DNA of 64,000 nucleotides from Incurvaria masculella (lineage: Eukaryota; Arthropoda; Insecta; Lepidoptera; Incurvariidae), in contig OX335652.1 of assembly GCA_946894095.1 (NCBI GenBank), positions 11,183,001 through 11,247,000 on the forward strand. The letters are read 5' to 3'. Positions 10,689-21,718 of this stretch are shown here, piece by piece; position 1 is the stretch's first letter; every line of letters starts with the position of its first letter. A program made the translations under genes and the position numbers. Under the pieces are notes generated by a model. That model made no database searches and was not told the DNA's origin. It was given only the letters and a program-made list of their open reading frames with translations.

Positions 10689-11003
10689 ACCGGCCAAGTG
10701 CGAGTCGGACTCGCACACGAAGGGTTATGTACCATCGTATAAGATTTAACACAAAAAGTTAAGTTTTTTGTATGGGGCCCCTAATTTTTTTATTATTTTA
10801 TTTATTTATTTATTTAATATATTTATTTTACTAATTTTTTGTTATAGCGGCAACCTAAATACACTCTCTGTAAAAATTCCAGCTGCCTAACAATTACGGT
10901 TGATGAGATACAGCCCTATGACAGACGGACGGACGGACATACGGATAGCAGAGGCTTAGTAATAGGGTTCCGTTTTAACCCTTTGGGTACGGAACCCTAA
11001 AAA
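10689..11003 (+). repeat. repeat A, copy 2
   Basis: Starts ACCGGCCAAGTGCGAGTCGG and ends GGGTACGGAACCCTAAAAA. The centre holds an expanded TTTA microsatellite, and the right part an expanded GACG run followed by ATACGG. Confidence 0.93.
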
Positions 11004-11044
11004 GAAAATATAGAAAAGTTTGTTTATTTGAGGATAAGACTTAA

Positions 11045-11342
11045 GAGGATGGTGATCAAATTAAATGCGCTCGTGCCTGCTTCCTCAGTCAAATGAAGAA
11101 CAATATGTCTGATATTTTGCAAATTAAATAAATCAAACCGTTACGTAACTGTTTTAACTTATATTCGTGATAAATATATATGATATACACCTAAAAAGTT
11201 TGTATACAGAAGGTGTATGTCATGGATACCAGTTATCGATAAAAAACAAAACGTAGAGATGTATCTGTCAGTGAACAATTTCAGAAAAATATTTCTTAAT
11301 TTGACTGAGCCAATGTATGGAACTTGATCACCTCAGGAGCTC
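11045..11342 (+). mobile_element. repeat R, TTAA-flanked foldback element
   Basis: Imperfect inverted ends of about 70 bp. The left end is GAGGATGGTGATCAAATTAA and the right end, read in reverse complement, begins GAGCTCCTGAGGTGATCAAG. Both continue into CTCAGTCAAATKAAGAA-type sequence. The left flank is TTAA (11041-11044) and the right flank TTTA, consistent with a decayed TTAA duplication. A second left half lies at 25982-26100. Confidence 0.55.
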
Positions 11343-11579
11343 TTTATAGCCGGTTATGGAATAAATAATTATAAACCAAAATTTCTGTAGCGAAAAATAT
11401 TTTTTCAATACATGGATTGCTTAAAAAAATTATGAGGTATTAGGCCTTATCATCGCAATCCCGAAGGAACTGGACGCCATGCGCGGCTACATTGGATGAA
11501 ATAAAAAAACACGAACAATCATCCATCTCATCAATCATCATCATTAAGAAAGAGAGCTGGATTCGGAATGTATTGAAAA

Positions 11580-11787
11580 CTGTAGGTGATAGAGTTAAGC
11601 TCGACTGGGTTGGTACCATCGCATTGGGTGGAAAGATGGTCCAAGCGCCAATGAAAAATGGTGCCTGTTTTCTATCCAGTTCAATGTAGCCGTGCTTATA
11701 AAGGGAAGGTCCTGGCATGGCTTCGAATTCCTCTGTGGATGCGGTGCGTTAGGCCTACGATGTCCAGTTACATAAAAACAATTGGCC
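11580..11787 (+). mobile_element. SINE B, partial copy
   Basis: Contains TTGGTACCATCGCATTGGGT, TCAATGTAGCCGTGCTTATA, GGAAGGTCCTGGCATGG and the 3' end TGTCCAGTTACATAAAAACA. The tRNA head is missing, and bases just before the 3' end are also lost. Confidence 0.75.
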
Positions 11788-12007
11788 ATATTCCATTTAA
11801 CGATTTTTTGTGTTTCAACCATGCCCATTCACCTACAGTTTTACGTTTAGTCTTGGAAAGAAGATTGGCCTATTTTGTGCCCTAAAAACTTTTGTAACTG
11901 AAAGGAATTGTGTAGTTATTGTCCTAAGGTTAACAATGTATTCCTTGGTATATTTAGAGCAAAAAATGCGCTTTACGGTACGTACATGTTAATATTCCTT
12001 CTGGAAT

Positions 12008-12080
12008 GCATCGCGATTGGCTAATATCATGAAAGTAGGTAGGTTAGCCATGTGTGTCCAGTATCATTAAAAAAGTAAAT
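12008..12080 (+). mobile_element. SINE B, 3' end fragment
   Basis: GGCTAATATCATGAAAGTAG, then TTAGCCATGTGTGTCCAGTA and an A-rich tail: the last 70 bp of the SINE. Confidence 0.6.
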
Positions 12081-12688
12081 TCAAAATATATTATTTAATT
12101 TTAAGATGAATATAAAAGCAGGTCTCTTCCCTTTTAACGCCATAGATTCAGGTGGTACAAATTACGTAGCATACTTATACCTGCATTTGATGAGAAATCC
12201 ACAAAAGAAGTCCAGGGAAGTTTGTTGAAAAGGTCATGGATTAGAATCACAGTTTGTGACAGTAGGAACTGGAACAAAAAGTAAATTAAAATGGTTCCAG
12301 CTTAAATACAGTAAAGCCGAAAAGGAAATATTTTGAGGGATCGTTAGCCTCTGAAGAATCCTCCAGCCGAGCCCGCCGCCCGCTCGTCTGCCGCGCGGTC
12401 AACCTCCGCTCGCCCTCCCCCCCCCCCGCCTCCACCCCCCGCCTCAACCTCCGCCATCCTGTAGGAGGGAAACGCTTTTCGCATCACTTCATTATACAGA
12501 CACCTCTGGGGAGTTGATTGACCGAGGATTTTGTTTTCGCTGGCTTTATGCTATTTTAAGACCGGAGCTGAATCTACATCGCCTTTAATTTAATTGTTTT
12601 GTTGCCACGCTTTTCGGAAGGGAGCGGAAGTTGAATATCCGTTGGCGTGCACCATTTTGTTTCTATTTGAGATTGAATTTATATTGAA
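12081..12688. other. no gene; C-rich patch at 12355-12465
   Basis: 12355-12465 is strikingly pyrimidine- and CpG-rich (CCGAGCCCGCCGCCCGCTCG, then a run of ten or so C). It could be 5' untranslated or promoter DNA, but nothing else supports a gene. The rest is unremarkable. Confidence 0.4.
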
Positions 12689-12890
12689 CTAGCTGAGGTA
12701 CCCGGCTCCGCTCGAGTCAATGTCGTTTTTGAGTAATGTCCCATGTAAACTTTCATCACCTATTTCGCCCCCTTCGAGTTTCTCCAATGTCCTCCTCCAA
12801 GGTCCAGATTATCTCTATTCTGAGAATTTCGGCGTGAAAATGCAACATACAGACAGAGTTACTCTCGAATTTATAATATTAGTAAGGATT
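12689..12890 (-). mobile_element. Helitron-like non-autonomous element (repeat G), copy 1
   Basis: In minus orientation it starts with a TACTAATATTATAAAT-type end followed by GTAACTCTGTCTG. It finishes with a small hairpin formed by a GAGCGGAGCCGGG-type sequence, then TACCTCAGCTAG before a T. A hairpin just upstream of CTRR (here CTAG) with insertion next to T is the Helitron 3' signature. About 200 bp, no coding capacity. Confidence 0.6.
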
Positions 12891-12969
12891 TAAATTACTA
12901 CACCTGAATAGCTAATATCCATTGTAGGAAGCTTGAAAAGGAAGGAAGGAAGGACTAGTTATCGAAATT

Positions 12970-13145
12970 AATCCGTATAGCGACAGCGTAGGTACGTTTT
13001 AGTGACAACACATACCTATGGTAGCGCTGGCAAGTCAGTTCGCTTACGAATTAGCTCACTCCTGATTTTCTGGAGTTCCAAAAACATGTAAGAACTGCAC
13101 AGCGAACTGACTGATCGGCGCTAACGTCAGTGTATTAGCACTGAA
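12970..13145 (+). repeat. repeat M, diverged fragment
   Basis: Shares GCGACAGCGTAGGTACG and CAGTTCGCTTACGAATTAGC with the family best seen at 45790-46061. Boundaries are uncertain. Confidence 0.4.
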
Positions 13146-13234
13146 ACGTGACCACTCCCTTACTTTCTGGCTATATTTTTTTTCGGCACAAAGAACGAGC
13201 GACTGTTTCTGTTGCTCTCTCTTATATTGCTTAT

Positions 13235-13412
13235 AGCTGCGGTACCCGGCGCCGCTCGGGTCAATGTCGTGTTGGATTGATTTCGGTCTGAATTATTTCC
13301 TGGATAAAAAGTAACCCACCAAAAGGCTAGTCCAGGACTATGTATCCATCTACCAAATTTAATCAAAATCGTTTGAACCGATATGGCATGATTTAATGAT
13401 AAAAATCGACAT
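13235..13412 (-). mobile_element. Helitron-like repeat G, 3' fragment
   Basis: GGTACCCGGCGCCGCTCGGG followed by TCAATGTCG is the same 3' hairpin as in the copy at 12689-12890. Then come GATTGATTTCGGTCTGAATT and TACCAAATTTAATCAAAATC. The AGCTAGT terminus is partly degraded (AGCTGC). Confidence 0.5.
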
Positions 13413-13606
13413 ATTCCCATTTAGAGCTTCGTAAACATTTTGGAGCGACTTTTAAAAGCATGTGCCGGCAGACCCTTACTGCACTGGCACTGCTACATAG
13501 AAATTGATACAAATGTTTCTACCGGTGTTTATTCTTCACCGACAACGCTGAGATAAAATAAAAATAAACCCAAAATATTGGAGGTTACCGTCATATGAAG
13601 CCTTAA

Positions 13607-14148
13607 GGTGGCCCATCCCGCTCATCTCCCCATACAAAAGGGGAAAGAAGATCACGCCCATATTTCTTATCAGAGATCCAAAATTTTGCTCAAAAGAGTT
13701 TTATTTGATCGAACTAGATGTATGATGACCATTGGCATTGTAAAATTATGTTTGGTTTCTAAGTTATAAGGTCCGAATGTTCGAATTTTTTGAGCGTTTT
13801 ATGCAATAACTTTGGAGGTGGATTACGCAATGATAATGTAAGAACATCTTAAAAAGATTAGTCATCAGACATAGCTTATTTAATCAAAATTTAATATCTA
13901 TTTGGTTTTTGTTCGTTTTTTTACTACAGGGGTCGTGGTTTACTTTTAGCTATAAGTCGTTTTGAAATTAAAATTTTAGTAAATCTTACCAAATCATACA
14001 CTATGCACATTGTCTTTTTTGTGGACATGTTGCATCTTCCTCATCACGAAGCCTGTCTTATTCTTTGAAACATGGAAGGTCCCAGAGCGCAACAGCACGG
14101 TTTTGTACCGTGCCCGCGAATGAGTTAGGCCCACCGGGTTGGGCCACC
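13607..14148 (+). mobile_element. MITE D, copy 1 (TTAA-flanked, 542 bp)
   Basis: Flanked by TTAA on both sides (13603-13606 and 14149-14152). The terminal inverted repeats are GGTGGCCCATCCCGC at the left and GGGTTGGGCCACC at the right. TTAA duplication is typical of piggyBac-type transposition, so this is probably a non-autonomous piggyBac-like element. A second copy of exactly the same length lies inverted at 60234-60775. No transposase is encoded. Confidence 0.85.
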
Positions 14149-14152
14149 TTAA

Positions 14153-15555
14153 AATGTACTGACGAGTAGCCGAAATAACCAGAAGAGAATTAAAAAGGTG
14201 CATGTTCACGAATATCGAAAAAACGCCTTCGGGGTAGTAGGGGGCAGAATCGAACAGCTTACATTTACCATGAATACATTTACCTCACGGGTAATTTTGA
14301 CGTGATCATCGAGTTAAATGGAGTTTAATTTGAGAGGAAAATACGTAAAACCCACGCGCAGGGCCCGCGTAGGTAGACTGTGGGCGGATGCGACACGGGG
14401 CGGACGCGACTGGCGCGGCGTAGGGCGGGCGGGTGACGGCGAAACCGGAAGTATTTGATGTGCACTCCCATTTTGTAGTCTTCACAAATTTCAATGACGT
14501 CAGACGTCCTTTGAATATAATTAAATAATGAATTCATGGCAAGTTGGTGATGAACTAAAATGAATAATACAGTCGATAATTTTACAAAGGTTTGCTTGGG
14601 GCGTCACACGTCACTGTGTGAATGATTGACACTGTCTTCAAGATTGATTTCAGAAACAAAATAACAGTTGTTTTTATTAAATAAAAGAAATTCAGTAACA
14701 AGCGACCAATTGCATAGAGATACCATTTTTTTCGTGGTTTGCATAAACAGTTTAGGGGTATTCAACATGTAGAATCTCACACCCCGCTGTACCCACGTCC
14801 GCTTTGTAAATTTGCTATTTCATTCTTTCATCACGCATTCTTTCCACTTGGCCAAACCATGTAAACAATTAATCTAATTAAATACGTTGTTCGCAATTAC
14901 ACATCTACTTTTTTTAAAAGTGTTTTTGAATATGCATTTGAAAATGAAAAAAAAATGATATCAAGTCTCGTCAATATGCAATAAGAAATGCTATAGTGAA
15001 TACCCGTGGGTATACATACGGGTTACATATCGGAATGTAAAGCTTAGTGGTGAGTTTTTGGGATTGCTAGGAATACAATTTGAGTTTTAAGATCGGAAAA
15101 GCTAATTTTTGGAAACGTAAAATTATTTGAATAAATTTAAGAAGAATTTTTGTGTTATGTGTTTGTTGCCATCAAATAAATGAGGGTGATGGTAAAATAA
15201 AAATTAGTAACTTTTATTTTTTTTTAGTTCCAACCCGTGGTTCCAACCCATATCAGCAATGGACTAAACTAATTATGAACATTAAATATAGCCTTAGCTC
15301 TTGCCGCCCAATTATTTTCAGAATTTAGGTAAAAATTACAACCTCTATTTTTATTGCGCCCTTTAATGATGTAAAGTTTCTAATACCTTTAAAATAGCGC
15401 CTGGAAGTATATAATTTATTGTGACATTGTGACAAGAAACTTATGTTCTTTTGTTCGGGTCCCCGTTAGTCAATTATTATACTCATATTCGATCCGTTCG
15501 TAGTCCCGTGGACAATGGCGTGAAATACAACGAGGAATGAAGGACCTGAGTGACA
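14153..15555. other. no gene recognised
   Basis: 14340-14450 is a short GC-rich patch (GGGCCCGCG, GGCGGGCGGGTGACGGCG) without a convincing exon. The rest is AT-rich with no family repeat recognised. Confidence 0.45.
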
Positions 15556-15760
15556 ATAGAAACTCATTCGTATTATGACAGCGTAACCACGAGTTAATAG
15601 AAATGCACTGAGTGTAGTTATTTCGCTTACGACGTGCACAATCGAATGTTTCTAGCACGAAATGGAGTCCTGTGAAGTTTTTACGTGTCTTTGTAACTCG
15701 AGAACATCAGTAGTGGGCGAATTCACAAGCGAACAAACTCGCCGGCGCTACCGTTATTGT
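15556..15760 (+). repeat. repeat M, partial copy
   Basis: Begins AAACTCATTCGTATTATGAC and AGCGTAACCACGAGTTAAT and continues with GAGTCCTGTGAAG and ACTCGAGAACATCAGTAGTG, all shared with 45790-46061. The right end is missing. Confidence 0.55.
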
Positions 15761-16075
15761 ATGTATACGTACGACCCAATTAGTTTCGGTTGCCACTTCC
15801 GCCCTTCTTCCTCGCTGGTTACAAATGACAGTCTCACCTGGGATTTCACCATAGACCTAAGACGAACAGAGTGTGGGAGTGAGACGTCAACTCAAGTACA
15901 ACTACCGCGAGTTAGAGAGAGATGAAACATACGTACCCGATCAGACAACTTTTCGAATCGTCATCCGTACATAGGAGCAGCGCTCATGCAATGTAAAATG
16001 TTTTTTTTTTAATCTTTGCAATGTTTATAGTTTTCCTTAAATAAAGCGGTGACCTCTGCATTTATAGAATACTAA

Positions 16076-16233
16076 GGGCCTTTTTCATCTACTGCTGATT
16101 AGCTTAATCGCCAAATATTAAGGGTCTTTCTTAGCAGCTTGCAATCAATACCAGAACAAGATAATCAGCGCTTTAGTAATGAAGGCCCTTTAAGTGTCGA
16201 TTAAAATAAATCAGCGCTTGGTGAAAACCAGGC
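16076..16233 (+). mobile_element. Harbinger-like MITE K, copy 1 (158 bp)
   Basis: Flanked by TAA on both sides (16073-16075, 16234-16236). Imperfect terminal inverted repeats: GGGCCTTTTTCATCTACTGC at the left, and GCCTGGTTTTCACCAAGCGC at the right read in reverse complement. A three-base TWA duplication with G/C-rich ends of this type is characteristic of PIF/Harbinger elements. A copy of the same length is inverted at 27096-27253. Confidence 0.8.
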
Positions 16234-16397
16234 TAAGTGTAATAAACCCGGACAAAACCCCTTTTTTCTGGTAAATGAGTGGTGAGCAACTGATTTTTCG
16301 TCGATCAAATTTCTTAGACTGTTCCTTATTATTTCAAACTTTAGAACAGTATGTTGAAGCTACATGGTAACATTTAGAAATATATTTGATTAAACAA

Positions 16398-16690
16398 GAA
16401 ATTTCAGTACATTTTGTAAGAAACAATTTTTTCACCCGTCAGTTGACTCTGTGTATCTTTAGATTCCAATCCTTTGGATTTCACATTTTTTTGATAGAGC
16501 CAAAGGTATTGTTCGGTTTTCCAGTGGCTACCGCTCGAGTATCTCGGCGGCGGAGGTTGCTGAGGTGGCGGCTGCGGCGGCGGGTGCGGTGGCGGTTGCG
16601 GGCGCGCGACGGTGGCGCGGGGGCGTTTAGGAAGTCTCTGCGTCGTCTCTGATCCAAACGCGTGTACATTTATGGAAGTGTCGGGTCTCT
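16398..16690 (-). CDS. possible proline-rich exon (weak)
   Basis: On the minus strand one frame stays open for about 95 codons across a GC-rich patch (16535-16640). It encodes a run dominated by Pro, Gln and His, followed by RYSSGSHWKTEQY. There is no ATG in the open stretch, and I see no strong splice sites. Simple CCG/CCGCAG-type repetition alone could give this translation. It lies upstream, in transcript sense, of the better exon at 8808-9096, so an alternative 5' exon is imaginable but unsupported. Confidence 0.2.
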
Positions 16691-16994
16691 AACCCGCTCT
16701 AGTCACGTCACTCGCCGATTTAACCTGCAGCGCCCCTCATTGTGTATTCAGCGAGCCATTTTTGACCAAAACGACGCGTGGATTTTCGATTACGCCCATA
16801 TCAAGCTCTCGCCATTAGCGATGTATTGTTTTTGTATTCCAGCGGATTCGTTTTATCTGCGAAGGTGGGTTCTGGCCCTGATTTTAAAGGCTCACTGCTA
16901 TTATTTGCATGTTGTGTGAGCAGATGAACTATGGAGACATGCGTTCGAGCCACAGATTAAGTATTTTTTTGATCAGTGGTTCGAGCGCTCCTAC

Positions 16995-17475
16995 TATTAG
17001 ACCCGCTGTCTCCAATTTTCAAAAAATACCAACGAAAATGAAAAACTTAGACGTGCATGCTACATTCAAACATATTCACCGACGTATTGGAAGATTTTTG
17101 CGGGTGGGAGCTGACTTTACGAGCACAATTTTGAAACACATTAGTGTGCGGTGGCTTTGTTTCGTCTGTGTAGCAGACCTGTGTCTGAGTACGTGTACGC
17201 ACCCCCACGGATTCCCATACAATTATATGGTCACATTGACCATACGGCGGACACGCAATACCGACTGTGTGTCCTTTCTCGAGTGAACTTTTTATTCAGT
17301 GAGCCCAACACATCAAATTCGCGAAGGAATTTCACTTCCACATTTCCTCATAACGGAAACGAGGAGGACGGCCACAGGCGATCCCGCCTAGTTCGACTGC
17401 CTTTCAGGCACCACCTAGGTAATGCGAAGTGACACCGCTACCCGCATGTGACAATCCTCATGTATCTTTCAACAA
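16995..17475 (+). repeat. repeat N, copy 1
   Basis: Shares an ordered series of blocks with 49850-50245: GCTGTCTCCAATTTTCAAAA, GACGTATTGGAAG, GATTCCCATACAATTATATG, GGTCACATTGACC and, after a gap, GCATGTGACAATCCTC. No coding domain is visible. Class unknown. Confidence 0.6.
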
Positions 17476-17648
17476 TGTACCTACTTTGCATTTCTTGCAT
17501 GCACCAAACATTGAAATTAGGAAATAAATAAATAAATTCGATGGTTTAATCCAATTCCTAGAAGGGGAGGGGTGGATTGCGAACCATGGATCAGCTCGCA
17601 TGAAGAGATATTCCCTCAAAGTGCTTCCTGAGGTTCTTCAAACCTGTG

Positions 17649-18016
17649 CACTGAGAAAAAAATATTGTTGGCCCAACAAAGAAACTTTAACCCTGGAGAG
17701 CCGTCATAGCGAATTGGTTGCAACGACAACCTTTATTTTGTCGACCATCTATACAATCTAACAAAGTAATTCTAGTAAAACATACTAGACATTGTTGCGC
17801 TCGCAACTTCCACTTTGTTGCACTAACAAACAGTGACCAAAGTTGTTACAGTAACAAATGCGACTTTGTTTCAATGACAAAAAGCAATTGACAAAATAAA
17901 AGCTGTCCTGAGAAATAAGCTCGATTCGTTATAGTAACAACTTATTTTGATGCTTCAACAATTTTTTTCTGACAACGTGATTTTTGTCACTTTGTCAGCC
18001 TACTTTTTTCTTAGTG
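17649..18016 (+). mobile_element. repeat F, copy 1 (CACTGAGAAAA ends, 368 bp)
   Basis: Starts CACTGAGAAAAAAATATTG and ends TACTTTTTTCTTAGTG, giving short terminal inverted repeats CACTRAGAAAAAA. The body is rich in repeated ACAAAGT/AACAA motifs (ACTTTGTTGCACTAACAA, TTGTTACAGTAACAA). No coding capacity. It resembles a non-autonomous DNA transposon, but I could not settle the target duplication. A second copy at 30364-31580 is interrupted by a LINE. Confidence 0.75.
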
Positions 18017-18633
18017 TGTAAAGAAGCACTGGCCAGCCGCAATGGTTTTTACAGCCTTCGTAAACATTTGAAAGCCCATGGGCGTCGGGACCTATGTATT
18101 ATCGCAGGCATATGGCGCTCTGGACATAAAATGAAACTTACCCGCCTAAAGATCAAATAAAATATTATGCTAATTTACATTTGTGTACCCTTTCTATGTC
18201 AATAATCTTTAAACTTCGCAAGGTTTCAGTGCAACACTAAATCATATTGCGTTCCACGCGGGAGAAAGGCAGAGTTTGCAAACACAACGTATGCTCGGAA
18301 CAATGTTCCCGGACAGCAATTAACGCGATGCAGCCGCTTATTACTCAAGTAGGTCCAAAGGATATCCCACTATTAATTTTGCTGACATCGTACATGTGCT
18401 TGCTCGTGGAAAATTCTCTGTTTCGTGCTTGCCTGCTAGTGGACTCATTGTCGAATGCATTTGTTTTAGGAAATTATATTTTGTGGTATTTCTAGGGATG
18501 TAGAAAATTTTTTTTTTCTTTTAAACTGATTGTATATCTACTGTCGCGTCTGTTAAATTAAACTAAACTTACCGTCATGCGTGCGGATTGTCATCGAGTT
18601 GTATAATTGTAGACATTATAATTTAACTATTAA
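18017..18633. other. no gene recognised
   Basis: The open frame at 18247-18495 has no recognisable domain. Otherwise AT-rich. Confidence 0.45.
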
Positions 18634-18868
18634 ATCCATATATTATAAATGCAAAAGTAACTCTGTCTGTCTGTTACGTTTTCACGCCTCAACTCCTGGA
18701 CCAAATTTGATGAATTTGGGTAAAGAGTTATTGAGAAGGACATATGCTACTTTGCCTATGCTACTTTTTTGGCGACAATTAAATTCGAATAGGGTTAAAT
18801 AGGGGACAAAAAATTGTATGGGGAACTAATGTAATATATTGGAAATAATTCAGCCCTGCATCATTCCA
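18634..18868 (+). mobile_element. Helitron-like repeat G, copy missing its 3' end
   Basis: ATCCATATATTATAAATGC followed by AAAAGTAACTCTGTCTGTCT is the 5' end of the family. CAAATTTGATGAATTTGGG, GCTACTTTTTTGGCG and GGAAATAATTCAGCCC follow the order seen at 56575-56834. The terminal hairpin and CTAG are absent. Confidence 0.6.
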
Positions 18869-19218
18869 AAACCCACTCACCTTTACTAAGAATGTGCAAT
18901 GGAAGCAACATCTGGTGTAACCAATTTGATATTTTTGCTGACTCCTTTAGCATAGTTGAGAGTGAGCAAATATTTTTAAAAACGTACAGTTTGTCTATTC
19001 CATAGATTATTTAATAAATAATCTTCTCCCGTCCTTTTTGTTTTAGTTTAGTTTTGAGCCAACTCCAAGAGTCTCCACAGCAAAGGCGACGAACTCATAG
19101 TCCGATTTTGCTGAACAGGATTTATTTTGTTTCAAAAGTTCCGCCTTTGCTGCCGCCCGAGAAGAGCTCTTCACGTGGCTCGGGGCTAACGTGTCTGCGC
19201 AAGTCGCGTCTCAGATCA
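18869..19218. other. no gene recognised
   Basis: AT-rich, then a stretch (19080-19215) of moderate GC with no recognised domain. Confidence 0.4.
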
Positions 19219-19452
19219 GCAGTCTATTCCTGGCATTCAGTAATCAGGAATCAGGAATCCTGAGTCTAGAAAACTGCTTTTATAACGATTTTCAAAGCGA
19301 GTTTTTGCGACGGAAAGCCTTTGATTGAATAAAAAAACTATGCTCAGGAATATTTTTGTGAAGAAAATAGCTTTGAAACTAGCTACAAAAGAGGTTTTCT
19401 AGACTAAGGATTACTGATTCCTGATTACTGAATGCCAGGAATAGACCTGCAG
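19219..19452 (+). mobile_element. foldback element H, copy 1
   Basis: Long inverted repeat arms. The left arm is GCAGTCTATTCCTGGCATTC followed by AGTAATCAGGAATCAGG, GTCTAGAAAAC and CGATTTTCAAAGCGA. The right arm is its reverse complement, ending GAATGCCAGGAATAGACCTG. Arms of about 85-90 bp enclose a short centre, so the element could form one large hairpin. Related copies lie at 51938-52100 and 53702-53922. Confidence 0.8.
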
Positions 19453-19673
19453 GGCTGCCCTGCTTCCATGGCAGTAGAGTCCGGGCTCTCGCCATCCTCA
19501 CGAAAAAGTCCCCGCGGCTCGGGTCTCCTCGGAATATTGACGGATGCAAGAGAGCGACATCTGATGGATCTGGTTAATGCTGCCATGGCGACACAACCTG
19601 CGGGCACTCCTGGAGCAGGACAAACCATGGTGGTCCAGCTCTCCCACTGGAGAAAATTTATAATTTTATTCCT
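19453..19673. other. no recognised feature
   Basis: Moderate GC with open frames on both strands (19425-19680) but no recognised domain. It separates foldback element H from repeat A. Confidence 0.35.
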
Positions 19674-19966
19674 TTTTTAGGGTTCCGTACCCAAAGTTGT
19701 GAACGGAACTCTATTACTAAGCCTCCGCTCTCCGTCCGTCCGTCCGTCTGTCACAGGGCTGTATCTCATGAATTGTAATAGGTAGGGAGCTGACATTTTC
19801 ACAAAGTGTGTGTTTATTTTGCCGCTATAACAACAATTAGGTGAAATTAAAAAAATATTAATATTAAAGGGGGGTTCCATACAAAAAACGTGTTTTTTTT
19901 GTTAAATCCTGTACGATGGTACGGAACCCTTCGTGTGCGAGTCCGACTCGCACTTGGCCGGTTTTT
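19674..19966 (-). repeat. repeat A, copy 3
   Basis: Minus orientation: starts TTTTTAGGGTTCCGTACCC and ends GCGAGTCCGACTCGCACTTG followed by GCCGGT. GTCCGTCCGTCCGTCTGTCA is the tetranucleotide portion. Confidence 0.93.
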
Positions 19967-20625
19967 ATATTTTTACTGTGAACTTATTGAAAATGTAATA
20001 TATTAATTGACGATTTCTAAAGCATGATGATTTTTTCCACCTATAATGCTCGCTGATAAAATTTGCGATTTGATTTGATTTCATAATAAAAAATGGAAAC
20101 AATATATCAGTGATTTGTGTAATATATGAATACTCGAAAATATGAATCAGTGTATTTAAATAAAAATGGTTTCAGTGCAGGTAAAATTAAAACTTTTTAG
20201 GTAAGAGAACCACCCATATCATGATTTTTTGTTCATCCTTATTTTTTTATTAAACCTCACCTAACCCTTAACTTACCTTGATCATTCCAACTCAAACGAC
20301 GTAGCTACACCGAACACGTTCATAAACATTAATCAAATGATAACAAGAAAAATATACAGCTGATTAAGCCGAATTATAACCTGCGACATGAGTACACTAA
20401 ATGCATCGCAATCGATTACTTACAAAATGATAAACCATGCTCGACATTTCAAAGTGCACTCGCTGCAAAGGCTGGATGTGTTGTGAATGTAAATTGGCGC
20501 AAAGCCTTATTGAACCCGGCAGCAGGTAAGTACTCTATATGGTTTCCACTGCTGCATAGCAGCGTAGATGTGGCAGAGCGTGCCTAGCAGCGAGCATGGA
20601 AGGACTGGAGTAGCATCCGAAATTA
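19967..20625. other. no gene recognised
   Basis: AT-rich to moderate. No recognised repeat or exon. Confidence 0.5.
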
Positions 20626-20629
20626 GTTT

Positions 20630-20835
20630 GTAGGGGGCGGCGGCGCAGCCACTATTACATACAAGTGCGGCATCGCCAGCGAGTTAGTTCGCTTACAAAT
20701 TAGCTTACTATAATTTTCTCGAGGTCGAACAACACGTAAGAACCTCACAGTTCTCTTTTTAGTGCAACGATCATTCGATGTTGTGCGTACTGAATTCTTC
20801 GTCCTGGCATGGCGCCTAGTTCCCATGTCATGTGT
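20630..20835 (+). repeat. repeat M, diverged copy
   Basis: GAGTTAGTTCGCTTACAAAT, TTTTCTCGAGGTCGAACAAC and GTAAGAACCTCACAG match the interior of the family at 45790-46061 and 12970-13145. Ends not resolved. Confidence 0.4.
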
Positions 20836-20857
20836 AAGGCTAGTATCTATCAGCGGT

Positions 20858-20902
20858 CAGTTCAGTATTAGCCATACGCGTGCAGTTATATAAAAAAAAA
20901 TG
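20858..20902 (+). mobile_element. SINE B, 3' tail fragment
   Basis: GTATTAGCCATACGCGTGCA followed by GTTATATAAAAAAAAA is the terminal 40-45 bp of the SINE. Confidence 0.5.
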
Positions 20903-21041
20903 TTTTCCACTGACTCGTGGCTACGTTGCCGCCATAGTGAAGAGTTTCGTTCTCGACTCCCGTATTCCATGCTCGCTGGTGCCGGGAGCATGCCTCTGCT
21001 TATCGTCGGATGACACGATACCGGGGCCATCACAGGGTGTT

Positions 21042-21329
21042 TTTTTTAGGGTTCCGCACCCAAAGGGCGCCAACAGAACCCTATTACTAAGCCTCCTCTG
21101 TCCGTCCGTCCGTCTGTCACAGGGCTGCATCTCATGAACTTTAATAGGTAATGCAGGAGAAATTGTGACAGAATGTGTATTTATTTTGCCGCTATAACAA
21201 CAAATAGGTAAAATAAAAAAAATAAAAAAAATAAATGGAGGCCCCATACAAAAAACGTGATTGTTTTGTGTTAAATCTTGTACGATGGTACGGAACCCTT
21301 CGAGTCCGACTCGCACTTGGCCGGTTTTT
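21042..21329 (-). repeat. repeat A, copy 4
   Basis: TTTTAGGGTTCCGCACCCAA at the left and CGAGTCCGACTCGCACTTGG at the right. It has lost a few bases just outside the palindrome (CCCTT joins CGAGTCC directly), so one arm of the palindrome is shortened. Its right end merges through a T run into the 3' end of the SINE that follows. Confidence 0.92.
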
Positions 21330-21718
21330 TATGCAACCTGACATGGATAGCTAATATCATAAAACTACCGTTATGATATTAGCCCAATACACCACATTTC
21401 CGAATGAATTAGGTGCCATGCCAGGACCTTCTCTTTATGAGCACGGCTACATTGAACTGGATGAAAAACACGGACAATTTTTCATTGCCGCTTCGACCAT
21501 CTTTTCATCCAATGCGATGGTACGAACCCGGCGGTCTTAAACCTTAGACCTACAGTTTAACATGGATTCCGAACCGTGGAGCATCTCCCATTCGTGAAGA
21601 AATGCACATATCCAACTCAGAAACAGAAAGCAAGTGAGGCATGAACGGGGTGAGGATTTGAACCCAGACTTCTGGTATGCTAGGCAAGTCCTCACCCCAC
21701 TGGGCTACAAGCCGCTGT
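21330..21718 (-). mobile_element. SINE B, full-length copy
   Basis: Minus orientation. The 3' end TATGCAACCTGACATGG is at the left, the body has GTGCCATGCCAGGACC and GAGCACGGCTACATTGAACT, and the tRNA head is at the right. In transcript sense the A box is TAGCCCAGTGG (21697-21707) and the B box GGTTCAAATCC (21654-21664). The head is better preserved than in the copy at 7921-8316. Confidence 0.88.
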
